In this document: positions 20,765 to 30,096 of the stretch, piece after piece | How positions within the stretch are numbered: position 1 is the stretch's first letter | Layout: every line of letters begins with the position of its first letter | Assembly (NCBI RefSeq): GCF_007994985.1 | Contig: NZ_VOQF01000014.1 | Span: 1 to 64,000 of the forward strand | DNA: 64,000 nucleotides | Source: Metabacillus litoralis | Lineage (GTDB): Bacteria > Bacillota > Bacilli > Bacillales > Bacillaceae | Reading direction: 5' to 3' | The notes under the pieces: generated by a model | Seen by the model: the letters and a program-made list of their open reading frames with translations, nothing else | Database searches by the model: none | Told to the model about the DNA's origin: nothing | Translations under genes and position numbers: made by a program

Positions 20765-22537
20765 GTGAGGAAATACTGGGGTGAAATCAAGCAATTTTTC
20801 AATAATCGAGGAAAAAGGTATAAGGAAGATACACATAGATTCACAGTTGGAAGAAAAATATTTATTGCATTTGCTATTATTTTTATTTTAATTGCAGGAT
20901 TTAGCTTTTCTGCTTTGAGTGGGATGAATTCAATTAATAAGAAATCAACTGAAGTTGAGGAAACATGGCTTCCTACAGTTGAGAGATTAGGAGAAATGCG
21001 CTATCTTGTAGAACAAGTTGTGGCGTTTCAATTATTTTATGCATCAGCAGAAACAATCGGTGAGATGAATAACTTTGATGGTAGATTTGAAGAAATTTTC
21101 ACTCGGTTAGATGAGTTATTTGTAGAATATGAAAAGGTTTTAACTTCAACTGAAGAAAAACAAGTATATAATGATTTTAAAGCTGAATGGAGTAACTATC
21201 TTGAAGTACATGATGAAGTACTTACCTTATCTAGAGCAAATGATGATGATTCAGCTAGCACAATGATAAAAGCTTCTCGTCAACAAATAGAAGTAGTTGA
21301 AAGTCATATAAGTAAGCTTGTTGAAATGAATCAAAATAATGCAAGTAAAGCAGCTGAGCAAGGCAAAGAAATATTTGTAAACTCTATGACAATAACAATT
21401 GTTCTTATTGCTTTTGTATTAACTGCTGCCATTATCATGGGTATACTATTAGCAAGAAGCATTTCGAAACCAATTTCTGAAGTGTCGGCGAGTGTTAATC
21501 AGGTAGCACAAGGAAATTTAACAATTGAGCCGATTATTGTAAAGAATAAGGATGAAATTGGAACATTAGCTAATGATTTTAACAAAATGACAAACAGTTT
21601 AAGAATGTTAATACTACAGGTTATGGAAAATTCCGAACAAGTAGCTTCAACTTCTCAGCAACTATCATTAAGTGCTGATCAGACAAAAAAAGCAACAGAG
21701 CAAATTGAGTTTGTTATTAAAGAAGTAGCTAGTGGTGCAGAAACACAGGTGAATCGCGCATCTGAAGCAAATCATGCTGTATCGGAAATCTCAAAAGGCA
21801 TGGAGCAGGCGGCTTCCTCTATTCTAGCTGTTTCTGATTTGACAGTTTCCACAAATAATAATGCACATATGGGACAAGAAGTTGTTTCACAAACAATTAG
21901 TAGAATGAATGAGTTGGAAAACAAAGTGAAACATGCGTCAGCTGTTATTGATAATGTCGGTGAATTATCTAAAGAGATTGGTCAGATTGTGTCACTAATT
22001 ACAGGTGTAGCAGATCAAACAAATCTTTTAGCATTAAACGCAGCTATAGAAGCAGCAAGAGCAGGAGAGCATGGTAGGGGATTTGCGGTTGTTGCAGATG
22101 AAGTACGAAAGCTTTCTGAGCAAACGGGTCAATCTGCAGAAAAAATCAAACACCTTATTCAAGACATGCAGATAGAGGTAGAGAAGGCAGTAGAATCAAT
22201 GACCGATGGAATGAATGCAGTAGATAATGGGATGATAATGGTTCGAAAAACGGGTGACTCTTTTGAAGAAATTGTGCACATGATTACTGAGGTATCATCG
22301 CAATCACAAGAGGTATCTGCTATTGTTGAAGAAGTAAATGCTAGTACTCAAAGTATGGTCACATTAATTGAGGGAATTGCCAATATTTCTGTGCAATCTG
22401 CTGGGAATTCTGATTCTGCCATAGTATCTGTTGTACAACAAAATGCTACAATGAATGGTATCACCACTTCATCTGAAGAGTTAAGCACCAAAGCCTCTGA
22501 ATTACAGGAGCTAGTAAAGAAATTCAAGGTTAAATAA
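20765..22537 (+). CDS. Methyl-accepting chemotaxis protein in the cellulose locus
   Basis: Transmembrane chemoreceptor of 590 residues. TM1 is at about 31-53, followed by an extracellular four-helix-bundle type sensor (about 54-200), TM2 (about 205-228), HAMP (about 229-285) and the signalling coiled coil. The hairpin tip is [34 protein letters not shown]-like (key residues E, R, G, E, V). GTG 20765 has GGGGAG at 7 nt. It lies between the beta-glucosidase and the cellulase, so sensing a beta-glucan breakdown product directly or through the binding protein is plausible; the ligand is unknown. Confidence 0.9.
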   Translation: MRKYWGEIKQFFNNRGKRYKEDTHRFTVGRKIFIAFAIIFILIAGFSFSALSGMNSINKKSTEVEETWLPTVERLGEMRYLVEQVVAFQLFYASAETIGEMNNFDGRFEEIFTRLDELFVEYEKVLTSTEEKQVYNDFKAEWSNYLEVHDEVLTLSRANDDDSASTMIKASRQQIEVVESHISKLVEMNQNNASKAAEQGKEIFVNSMTITIVLIAFVLTAAIIMGILLARSISKPISEVSASVNQVAQGNLTIEPIIVKNKDEIGTLANDFNKMTNSLRMLILQVMENSEQVASTSQQLSLSADQTKKATEQIEFVIKEVASGAETQVNRASEANHAVSEISKGMEQAASSILAVSDLTVSTNNNAHMGQEVVSQTISRMNELENKVKHASAVIDNVGELSKEIGQIVSLITGVADQTNLLALNAAIEAARAGEHGRGFAVVADEVRKLSEQTGQSAEKIKHLIQDMQIEVEKAVESMTDGMNAVDNGMIMVRKTGDSFEEIVHMITEVSSQSQEVSAIVEEVNASTQSMVTLIEGIANISVQSAGNSDSAIVSVVQQNATMNGITTSSEELSTKASELQELVKKFKVK

Positions 22538-22594
22538 AAAAGACTGAATTCTCAAAGATTCAAGACCAGCCTAAGAGAATATATCAATTATTAA

Positions 22595-22757
22595 GGCTCT
22601 TTTCTGAAAGATTGTTGTTAATTAACGTAATTTCCTATTAGAAACAATGTTGTTTTCATATAAAAGTTACGAGTACAAGAAGAAAAGATGCCACTAGACT
22701 TTATACAGTGCTGTTTTCTTCATATTACAAAAAGCAACAAAGTATACGAAAACAGCC
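22595..22757. mobile_element. 163-bp MITE-like element, copy B, with exact 8-bp target duplication
   Basis: Same ends and length as copy A (left GGCTCTTTTCTGAAAG, right TACGAAAACAGCC). It is flanked by ATTATTAA at 22587-22594 and 22758-22765. It lies directly before the YesL-like gene and creates a spurious upstream extension of that reading frame. Confidence 0.9.
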
Positions 22758-22785
22758 ATTATTAAAGAGAAAGAAGAAGGATATT

Positions 22786-23388
22786 ATGCGAGATAAAATT
22801 CAAAGAATATTAGAGATTTTAACAGCATTCTTTTTTCTAAATATGCTATGGATCATTTTTTGTTTACCGATCATCACAATCTTTCCTTCTACAATGACGA
22901 TGTTTAGCATCGTGAGAAGGTGGAAGCAGAATGAAATTGATTATGATTTAGCAAAATTATTTTTTTCAGAGTTTAAAGAAAATGCAAGGAAATACTTCTT
23001 GCTAGGTGTTGTATGGCTAATTTTTGGTATATTGCTTATCATTGATTACTTCTTTATCATTACCATCCAATTTGAAGCGAGAAATCTACTTTTTGGACTT
23101 CTCTTTTTGGGTACTTTTATATATTTAGGTATGTCGCTATTTATCTTTGGAATTGCTGTGAATTTTGATCTTCCTAAAAAGGCAATTATCAAGAATGCCT
23201 TTTTATATACAATAGGAAAATTAGGAACAACAGTATTAACGGTTATGATTTTAGTAAGTATGGTGATTATTTGTTATATTGTGCCTTATTTGTTATGGAT
23301 AATCGGTAGTATTACAGCATTTTTCATTTATACGACAATGAGTAATATGAACCGAGCTACATGGGAAAAAGATAGCAGTCAAAAATAA
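22786..23388 (+). CDS. YesL/DUF624 family membrane protein
   Basis: Membrane protein of 200 residues with about five hydrophobic segments and the family-typical start (ILTAFFFLNMLWIIFCLPIITIFPST). YesL-type genes are found beside carbohydrate ABC transporters; their biochemical role is unknown. The frame is open from 22708, but that extension lies in MITE copy B. ATG 22786 has AAGAAGG at 7 nt and gives the normal N terminus. Likely associated with the transporter in the membrane (inferred from context only). Confidence 0.82.
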   Translation: MRDKIQRILEILTAFFFLNMLWIIFCLPIITIFPSTMTMFSIVRRWKQNEIDYDLAKLFFSEFKENARKYFLLGVVWLIFGILLIIDYFFIITIQFEARNLLFGLLFLGTFIYLGMSLFIFGIAVNFDLPKKAIIKNAFLYTIGKLGTTVLTVMILVSMVIICYIVPYLLWIIGSITAFFIYTTMSNMNRATWEKDSSQK

Positions 23389-23424
23389 ATGTTTTTTTCA
23401 TGGATAGTAGCTTTCAAAATTCTT

Positions 23425-23670
23425 CAAAAAAGAGACAACATAAGTATTTAAGCAAATGATAACCCTAATTAACAGGTGATATGTCAATTAATCTTTCACC
23501 TGATAGTTAGGGTTTTTTTGTTGTCTTCAATAAATTTTTTGATTGTTCCTATTATTTAGTGGAATGGAGCGGCAGGCACTCAACTGCTACCATTAAGATT
23601 TAATTGTCTTAATAGATGAATTATTTAATGATATCCCAACCCCTTTTTCATTTTGGGAAAGGGGTTTCCT
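23425..23670. repeat. Decayed copy of the ~350-bp hairpin element, acting as terminator
   Basis: It keeps the 5' hairpin of the element family (AACCCTAA with TTAGGGTT, inner CAGGTGA with TCACCTG, 23461-23515, then T7) and the text up to GTGGAATGGAGCGG. The GC-rich core is lost. The right end (23630-23655, TATCCCAACCCC) resembles the family terminus. A second hairpin ACCCCTTT/AAAGGGGT follows (23638-23668). Both could stop transcription after the YesL-like gene. Confidence 0.65.
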
Positions 23671-23742
23671 ATTAGAAAAAGTATTTATCAGAAAATTTCA
23701 GTTTATTAAAGAATATTCCTTTTATTTTATTTGAAAAACTAG

Positions 23743-23907
23743 TATAATTAAAAATGTTAGCGTTTACAATCTAATAATAGCTTTCAAATACTATAAAAAG
23801 AGAGTAATTGCTTAAAATTACATAAGGGGGAGAAGGGGAACGGAGTTTTTTTATATCTATCAATGAAACCGTTTTCGTTAATTATAATCTTTTGAGAAAT
23901 CGGTTTC
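23743..23907 (+). promoter_or_regulatory. Cellulase promoter region with perfect cre and two LacI-type operators
   Basis: A -10 TATAAT is at 23743-23748 with a weak -35. The reverse strand of 23755-23768 reads TGTAAACGCTAACA, a perfect match to the CcpA cre consensus, at about +1. Two LacI-type sites follow: GAAACCGTTTTC (23865-23876) and GAAATCGGTTTC (23896-23907). Catabolite repression plus substrate induction of the cellulase is the expected outcome (inferred). Confidence 0.78.
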
Positions 23908-23932
23908 CAAACAAAAACAAGGGGGATTTATT

Positions 23933-26500
23933 TTGATAAAAAAGATGTTGAAAAAATTCACAGTCTATATGATGATTTTCGGATTAATAGCTTCCATGCT
24001 TCCATCTTTGGCAGCTGCTGAGGAATCTGATTATGGTAGTTTACTAGGTAATCCAGGTAAAAAACCATCTCAAGCTGGAGCTTTAAAGCTAAATGAAGTA
24101 AATGGACAAAAAACACTTACTGATAGTAGTGGTGCCCCAATTCAATTACGTGGAATGAGTACTCATGGGTTGCAATGGTTCCCAGAGATTATTAATGATA
24201 ATGCATTTACAACACTATCAAACGATTGGGGTTCAAATTTAATTCGTCTTGCAATGTATGTTGGAGAAAATGGATATGCAACAAATCCAGAGGTTAAGCA
24301 AAAGTTAATAGAAGGAATTGAACTTGCAATTAAGCATGATATGTATGTAATCGTCGACTGGCATGTTCATGCTCCTGGAGATCCTAATGAAGAAGTTTAT
24401 AGCGGAGCTTTGGATTTCTTTGATGAAATTTCTACTAAATATAAAGATGTTCCAAATATTATTTATGAAGTAGCTAATGAACCAAGTAGTAATAGCAATG
24501 GTGGTGATGGAGTAACAAATGATGAAGCAGGTTGGAATGCGGTAAAGTCGTATGCTGAGCCTATCATCGAAAAGATCCGTGAAAATGGAGCAGAAAACAT
24601 TGTTATTGTTGGAAGTCCAAACTGGAGTCAACGTCCTGATTTAGCGGCAGATAATCCTATTAATGACGAAAACACAATGTATACTGTTCATTTCTACTCT
24701 GGCTCACATCCAGCAGCAGCTGATAGCAGTGATCGTGAAAATGTGATGAGTAATGCTAGATATGCGCTTGAAAATGGAGTAGGTGTTTTTGCAACAGAAT
24801 GGGGAACAAGTGAGGCTAATGGTAACAATGGTCCTTATTTGGATGAAGCTGATGTGTGGATTAATTTCTTAAATGAAAACAATATTAGTTGGGCAAATTG
24901 GTCTTTAACAAATAAAAATGAAACGTCTGCAGCATTCACACCATTTCAACTAGGTAAGTCAGAGGCAACAGATCTTGATCCAGGTGCTGACCATATGTGG
25001 TCGCCAAAAGAATTGAGTATTTCTGGTGAGTATGTACGAGCTCGTATTAAAGGTGTTTCATATGAGCCAATCGATCGTACGAAGTTTACAGAGGTTTTAT
25101 GGAATTTTAATGATGGAACATCACAAGGATTTGGTGTTAATGGTGATAGCCCTGTAAAGGATATTACTACTACTAATCAAGATGATGCGCTTAAAGTTTC
25201 AGGTTTAAGTAATAGTGAGAATGATCTTTCAGAGGGTAATTTTTGGGCAAATGCTCGACTTTCAGCAGATGCTTGGGGTCAATCTGTAGATATACTAGGA
25301 GCAGAAATGCTAACTATGGATGTCATTGTTGATCAACCAACAACTGTATCTATTGCTGCTATAGCACAAGGACCATCAGCACCATGGGTAAATCCTGCAC
25401 GTGCAATTCAAGTGAATAGTGAGGAATTTGTGGCTCATGGAGATCAATATAAAGCAGTTTTAACAATAACAAAAGAAGATGCTCCTTCACTTGCTACTAT
25501 TGGGGAAAGTCCTGATGATAGTACAATGAACAATCTTGTTCTTTTTGTAGGTGCTGAAAATGCGGATAGTATTTCTTTAGATAACATTACAGTTTCAGGA
25601 ACAATGACTGAAGTAGAGGTAATAAATGACCCAGAAGGTGTAGCAACAATTCCGTCTACCTTTGAAGATGATACACGTCAAGGTTGGAAATGGAGTGGAG
25701 ATTCTGGTGTGAAAACAGCTTTAACCATTCAAGAAGCAAATGGCTCAAAAGCTCTTTCATGGGATTTTGCTTATCCAGAGGTTAAACCATCTGATAATTG
25801 GGCATCTGCGCCTCGTTTAGATTTTTGGATGGATACATTAGCACGTGGTGATAATGATTATGTTGCATTTGATCTTTATATGGATCCAACTCGTGCATCA
25901 ACAGGAGCGATAGCGGTTAACTTAGTATTCCAACCAGAAGCTCTTGGCTATTGGGCACAAGCACCAGGAACATATGAAATCAATTTAGAAGAACTTGACT
26001 CTGCAAAGAAAACATCTGATGGCTTATATCACTTTGAAGCAAAAATAGATGTAAGTACAATTGAAAACTTACAAGACGACACCTTGCTTCGCAATATGCT
26101 GCTTATATTCGCAGATGTCGAAAGTGACTTTGGTGGAACAATGTATGTTGATAATGTGAGATTTGAAAAAGCGGATCCAGGCACAGGTGGAGAAGAAGGA
26201 GAAACACCAGCACCAAACCCAGGTGAGGGAGAAGGAGAAACACCAGCACCAGGAACGGGTGAGGGAGAAGGAGAGGCACCAGCTCCTAACACAGGTGAAG
26301 AAGAAGAAAAAGCACCATCTTCAGATAAAGATAAAGATAAAGAAGGAGAAGTACCAACAGTCGAAAAAGTTAGTTCAGGTAAAGAATTACCCGATACTGC
26401 TACAAGCTCATATTCTACTTTATTAGTGGGAAGCTTGTTATTTCTTGCTGGAATCATGTCTTACTTTTTTATTAAAAGAAGAATAAGTGTGAGTAAGTAA
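23933..26500 (+). CDS. Wall-anchored GH5 endo-beta-glucanase with two CBMs
   Basis: Secreted cellulase of 855 residues. Order: signal peptide (about 1-28, ending LAAAE); GH5 catalytic domain (about 45-350) with acid/base Glu183 in VANEPSS and nucleophile Glu289 in FATEWGTSE; two beta-sandwich modules resembling CBM28 and CBM17 (about 375-560 and 570-745), as in alkaline Bacillus cellulases; an acidic Pro/Gly/Glu linker (about 747-800); LPDTA at about 819, a hydrophobic helix and RR-rich tail. The LPxTA end implies sortase attachment to the wall rather than free release. TTG 23933 has GGGGGA at 6 nt. Feeds oligosaccharides to the ABC importer and GH1 enzyme. Confidence 0.9.
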   Translation: MIKKMLKKFTVYMMIFGLIASMLPSLAAAEESDYGSLLGNPGKKPSQAGALKLNEVNGQKTLTDSSGAPIQLRGMSTHGLQWFPEIINDNAFTTLSNDWGSNLIRLAMYVGENGYATNPEVKQKLIEGIELAIKHDMYVIVDWHVHAPGDPNEEVYSGALDFFDEISTKYKDVPNIIYEVANEPSSNSNGGDGVTNDEAGWNAVKSYAEPIIEKIRENGAENIVIVGSPNWSQRPDLAADNPINDENTMYTVHFYSGSHPAAADSSDRENVMSNARYALENGVGVFATEWGTSEANGNNGPYLDEADVWINFLNENNISWANWSLTNKNETSAAFTPFQLGKSEATDLDPGADHMWSPKELSISGEYVRARIKGVSYEPIDRTKFTEVLWNFNDGTSQGFGVNGDSPVKDITTTNQDDALKVSGLSNSENDLSEGNFWANARLSADAWGQSVDILGAEMLTMDVIVDQPTTVSIAAIAQGPSAPWVNPARAIQVNSEEFVAHGDQYKAVLTITKEDAPSLATIGESPDDSTMNNLVLFVGAENADSISLDNITVSGTMTEVEVINDPEGVATIPSTFEDDTRQGWKWSGDSGVKTALTIQEANGSKALSWDFAYPEVKPSDNWASAPRLDFWMDTLARGDNDYVAFDLYMDPTRASTGAIAVNLVFQPEALGYWAQAPGTYEINLEELDSAKKTSDGLYHFEAKIDVSTIENLQDDTLLRNMLLIFADVESDFGGTMYVDNVRFEKADPGTGGEEGETPAPNPGEGEGETPAPGTGEGEGEAPAPNTGEEEEKAPSSDKDKDKEGEVPTVEKVSSGKELPDTATSSYSTLLVGSLLFLAGIMSYFFIKRRISVSK

Positions 26501-26542
26501 TAAAAGAAGATAGCACATTTGATTAGTAGAGATTCAACAACA

Positions 26543-26570
26543 AAAAGCACCTTATCTTAGGTGCTTTTTG
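26543..26570 (+). terminator. Terminator after the cellulase gene
   Basis: AAAAAGCACC and GGTGCTTTTT around a short loop, with the T-run on either strand, so it could work for both directions. Confidence 0.85.
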
Positions 26571-26619
26571 TTATATATTATTTTAAATGGAATTATCGGC
26601 TAGTGATCTCTTTTTAAAA

Positions 26620-26782
26620 GGCTGTTTTCACAAACTTTATTGCTTACAAATATCCGGAGAATTGAGTATTGTATTAAGTCTAGTTGCAACTTTTCTTCAT
26701 AAAGTAGTAGCCTTATATGCGAAAATACACTGTTACTACTGCATATTTTAGTTACATAGCAACAATCTTTCAGTAAAGAGCC
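26620..26782. mobile_element. 163-bp MITE-like element, copy C, inverted
   Basis: Inverted copy: left end GGCTGTTTTCACAAAC, right end TTTCAGTAAAGAGCC, exactly 163 bp like copies A and B. The flanks (TTTTTAAA and TCTTTAAA) look like a decayed 8-bp target duplication. It lies between the cellulase terminator and ywjG and ends the beta-glucan locus. Confidence 0.8.
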
Positions 26783-26847
26783 TCTTTAAATGGTCCTAAG
26801 TTATTGTTCTCTAATCATATTTGGCTTTCTAAATATGAAAGGGGTTA

Positions 26848-27387
26848 TTAATCTTCTTCATATTCATTCAAAATCTCTTTAATTGTAAAACTTAACGCGT
26901 AGTATACATATAATGCTGTCATTAATGCAGGGTAACCATATCTTTCACCGTCATCACCAGGAATTAATGGTTGACGAAGCTTAGCATCTATATGTAAATC
27001 TGTGTTTTGATTTAATCCATCGACTGTATTTTTTATTAAGGCAGAAACGCCGACTGTTTGGATACCTTTATCTGAAAGTTCTTTTGCAATTGTAATCGCT
27101 TCTTCATCAGTTGAACGGTATGTGAATAGAATCACTCTGTCTGCAGATGTGACCTTTTTTATAGCTCCCTCTGAATCCAATAATGATTCTGCTCCTACTA
27201 AGCTTTCCGAACCCGTTAAAGCCTCTAACACAACCCCATGTAGCTCTTTGTGTCCATACAAATAAACTTTGCCGTCCCCCACTAAAGCTTGTGCTAAGAG
27301 TCTTGCACTGTCTTCTATGTTCATTTCCTCTTGTTCAAGAATCCGATTAAAATGTCCCGTAATTTGTGTTGTGAAAATTTTCATCAT
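26848..27387 (-). CDS. ywjG: DUF2529 family protein YwjG
   Basis: Cytosolic protein of 179 residues in the place of B. subtilis ywjG, between pyrG and spo0F, read in the opposite direction. The fold suggested by KVYLYGHKELHGVVLEAL, ADRVILFTYRSTDEEAITIAKEL and TVGVSAL is SIS-like (sugar-isomerase type phosphosugar binding). No catalytic role is established. The AAGGAGAG site lies about 10 nt from ATG 27387; ATG 27384 is equally possible. It separates the beta-glucan island from the conserved spo0F block. Confidence 0.85.
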   Translation of the reverse strand: MMKIFTTQITGHFNRILEQEEMNIEDSARLLAQALVGDGKVYLYGHKELHGVVLEALTGSESLVGAESLLDSEGAIKKVTSADRVILFTYRSTDEEAITIAKELSDKGIQTVGVSALIKNTVDGLNQNTDLHIDAKLRQPLIPGDDGERYGYPALMTALYVYYALSFTIKEILNEYEED

Positions 27388-27516
27388 TGAAAGTGAACTC
27401 TCCTTCTTTTCAAATACTATTCGTATTATAACGAAGAAACATAAAATCTAAAAATGTTTAAAATCATTGAATTGACCATAAATGTGATATTCTAAAGAAG
27501 GATTTTAGGATAAATT

Positions 27517-27547
27517 ACGACAAACTAGGCAGAATTTGTCGACAAAA
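27517..27547 (+). promoter_or_regulatory. Candidate Spo0A boxes upstream of spo0F
   Basis: TTTGTCGAC (27536-27544) overlaps its own inverse GTCGACAAA (27539-27547), and a third inverse site TACGACAAA lies at 27517-27525. Each differs from the 0A box TTTGTCGAA by one or two bases. A possible SigH -10 (GCAGAAT, 27530-27536) sits among them. B. subtilis spo0F is controlled by Spo0A and SigH, so these fit. The rest of the 488-nt gap is AT-rich without other clear signals. Confidence 0.6.
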
Positions 27548-27875
27548 GATTAACTAAGAATGCAGGAGATAAACGGAAAAAGAAGAATTATTAATAAACA
27601 AGAAACCGTTTTAGTCGTTCAACTTTTTTTGATAGAATTGAATACTTTAACAAAATTGTCACCAAGGTTTATACATAGGCTACGTAAAAACGTGATATTC
27701 AAATAATAATTGTGTGGATTTCAGCAGACAAAGGAGCTGGAAGATGACCAATTTTTGTTCACAACTTTATATTAAGCTTTTTAAGTGCTAACTAGCGTTT
27801 AATAATAATGAGAGCAAAGGTACTAAAGGTATCAGTCCTAGAGAAAACTAAAAAAATTAAGAGGTGTAATATAAC

Positions 27876-28250
27876 ATGTTAAAAGAAAAAATATTAATTG
27901 TTGATGATCAATACGGTATTCGTATATTGCTAAATGAAGTATTTCAAAAGGAAGGCTATCAGACATTTCAAGCAGCTAATGGCTTTCAAGCTCTAGAAAT
28001 CGTTGATAAGCATTCTCCAGATTTAGTTCTTCTAGATATGAAAATACCAGGTATGGATGGGATTGAAATTCTAAAAAGAATGAGAGTTGTTGATCAGGAT
28101 ATTCGTGTCATTATTATGACTGCATATGGCGAGTTAGATATGATTCAAGAAGCCAAGGATCTTGGAGCACTTACTCATTTTGCAAAACCATTTGATATTG
28201 ATGAGATTCGTGGAGCTGTAAAGAAATACTTACCACTTAAAGCAAACTAG
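27876..28250 (+). CDS. spo0F: Sporulation phosphorelay response regulator Spo0F
   Basis: Single-domain receiver of 124 residues. It accepts phosphate from sporulation kinases on Asp54 (VLLDMKIPG) and passes it to Spo0B. The acidic pair DD (residues 10-11), the conserved Thr (IIMTAYGE) and Lys (HFAKPFD) are present, and there is no output domain. Start ATG 27876 follows AAGAGGTG. Located as in B. subtilis upstream of fbaA. Confidence 0.96.
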   Translation: MLKEKILIVDDQYGIRILLNEVFQKEGYQTFQAANGFQALEIVDKHSPDLVLLDMKIPGMDGIEILKRMRVVDQDIRVIIMTAYGELDMIQEAKDLGALTHFAKPFDIDEIRGAVKKYLPLKAN

Positions 28251-28430
28251 TAACATTATATTACCCAAATATCTGCAGAAATGTTGCCGTTTTCCGGGAT
28301 TATTGGTATGCTAGTACATATGAAAAGTGATCATGCGGAATCTACATATTAGTGATAAATTCTGGTCAAGCTAGGTATGATATACTTTTCTGTACTAGAA
28401 AAATAAGGTTTCTTAGGAGGATTTTTCGAC

Positions 28431-29288
28431 ATGCCTTTAGTTTCAATGACAGAGATGCTGAACACAGCAAAAGACAAGGGATATGCAGTAGGACAATTTA
28501 ATTTAAACAATCTTGAGTTTACTCAAGCAATCCTGCAAGCAGCTGAAGAAGAAAAATCACCAGTTATTCTTGGTGTATCTGAAGGTGCTGCTCGTTACAT
28601 GGGTGGATTCAAAACAGTTGTTAAGATGGTAGAAGGTTTAATGGAAGATTATAAAACAACAGTTCCTGTTGCAATCCATTTAGATCATGGATCAAGCTAT
28701 GACAAATGTAAAGAAGCAATTGATGCTGGTTTTACATCTGTTATGATCGATGCTTCACACCACCCATTCGAAGAGAATATTGAAACAACGAAACAAGTTG
28801 TTGAATATGCTCATTCAAAAGGTGTTTCTGTAGAAGCAGAATTAGGAACAGTTGGCGGACAAGAAGACGACATTATTGCAGAAGGCGTAATCTACGCTGA
28901 TCCTCAAGAATGTGCTGAACTTGTTAAACGTACTGGTATCGACTGTTTAGCTCCTGCACTTGGTTCTGTTCATGGACCATACAAAGGTGAGCCAAACTTA
29001 GGATTCAAAGAAATGGAAGAAATCGCTAACCTTACTGGTATGCCATTAGTACTTCATGGTGGTACTGGAATTCCAACAAAAGATATTCAAAGATCAGTAT
29101 CTTTTGGTACAGCTAAAATTAATGTTAACACTGAAAACCAAATTGCATCTGCTAAAGCAGTTCGTGAAGTGTTAGCTGAAAAGCCAAACGAATATGATCC
29201 TCGTAAATACATGGGGCCAGCTCGTGACGCGATTAAAGCCACAGTAATCGGAAAAATGCGTGAATTTGGTTCTTCAAACCAAGCTTAA
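28431..29288 (+). CDS. fbaA: Class II fructose-bisphosphate aldolase
   Basis: Zinc-dependent cleavage of fructose 1,6-bisphosphate in glycolysis and its reversal in gluconeogenesis. The 285 residues equal the B. subtilis FbaA length. Catalytic and metal sites are visible: [37 protein letters not shown] and LHGGTGIP. Start ATG 28431 has TAGGAGGA at 9 nt. In B. subtilis the transaldolase gene ywjH follows; here an 808-nt gap follows instead. Confidence 0.96.
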   Translation: MPLVSMTEMLNTAKDKGYAVGQFNLNNLEFTQAILQAAEEEKSPVILGVSEGAARYMGGFKTVVKMVEGLMEDYKTTVPVAIHLDHGSSYDKCKEAIDAGFTSVMIDASHHPFEENIETTKQVVEYAHSKGVSVEAELGTVGGQEDDIIAEGVIYADPQECAELVKRTGIDCLAPALGSVHGPYKGEPNLGFKEMEEIANLTGMPLVLHGGTGIPTKDIQRSVSFGTAKINVNTENQIASAKAVREVLAEKPNEYDPRKYMGPARDAIKATVIGKMREFGSSNQA

Positions 29289-29299
29289 TTTTATAGAAT

Positions 29300-29334
29300 A
29301 TATTACCGCCTTTGTCGAGAAAAGGCGGTAATAT
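29300..29334. terminator. Hairpin after fbaA
   Basis: ATATTACCGCCTTT and AAAGGCGGTAATAT with a 7-nt loop: strong stem, no T-run after it. May stabilise the 3' end or assist termination. Confidence 0.55.
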
Positions 29335-29423
29335 TCAGAATATAAAGAAAGCGCTATCAAAGTATGTCGAAATTCCTCTAAACCTGTTATATACTAGCTG
29401 ACCTAGTTTAAAAGAATAATAGG

Positions 29424-29460
29424 AAACGGACTTGCTGCTGCTTGTCCGTTTTGTTATTTT
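29424..29460 (+). terminator. Second hairpin with T-rich tail downstream of fbaA
   Basis: AAACGGAC and GTCCGTTT around a 12-nt loop, then TTGTTATTTT. Confidence 0.65.
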
Positions 29461-30096
29461 CGATCTTTCAGCATCAAAACAACTAGGTTTAACAAAAAGA
29501 CGTATGCTGGTGTTATAAATAAACCTTTCATGTTAAGAGCGAGTATGACATACTCATATACTTACCACTAATAATGTAAATCTCCTATAAACTCAAAAAA
29601 AATCCAAAATTGTTATGATAAAACTTAAAGTTAAACGTTGTTGTCCTGCTTAATAGATGGTTTAATAATAGTAGAGCTTATTTTATCAGGTAAAGCTTAT
29701 TTTATTATTTTCCTCTAAGTTAATTAAAACGGAAATAAAAAGAAACTTTTAGATTGCCTTTTTATAAACTTAAATTATAAAGATATGTATTGACAATGCT
29801 ATAAAAGGAAATAAAAGAGATAAACAACTTGTTTTTTATCGCTAGTGTTACAAACCTAGTGGATAGGAGAAATGAAGTTAATCTATAACTTCACTGACAG
29901 GACGGTAAGGATTTATCTCTACTATTATTAGTGATTAAACTTTGTTGACAAGAGATGTTTTATTCGGAAAACATGATGGTAAGGAAATAGAAGCATGTTT
30001 CGTGTACGAAAGAATACATAATTATGTGAAATTACCGAAAAAGCTCATCCTCCATGTTCTTTCCGCAAAGTCAACTTCATTAGAAGGGAGACTATT
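29461..30096. other. Gene-free gap before murA2
   Basis: AT-rich, no convincing ORF on either strand where B. subtilis carries ywjH (tal). A small inverted repeat GAAGTTA...TAACTTC lies at about 29873-29892. A 19-codon ATG frame at 29872 has a ribosome-like AGGAG only 2-3 nt away, too close. I see no riboswitch I can name. Confidence 0.5.

Noticed and set aside
26848-27387. ywjG as a sugar isomerase of the beta-glucan locus
   Set aside because: It belongs to the conserved pyrG-spo0F neighbourhood and is read in the other direction, beyond the cellulase terminator and a MITE.
29872-29931. 19-codon frame upstream of murA2 (MKLIYNFTD...)
   Set aside because: The AGGAG is only 2-3 nt from the ATG, composition is poor and the start lies in a small inverted repeat.
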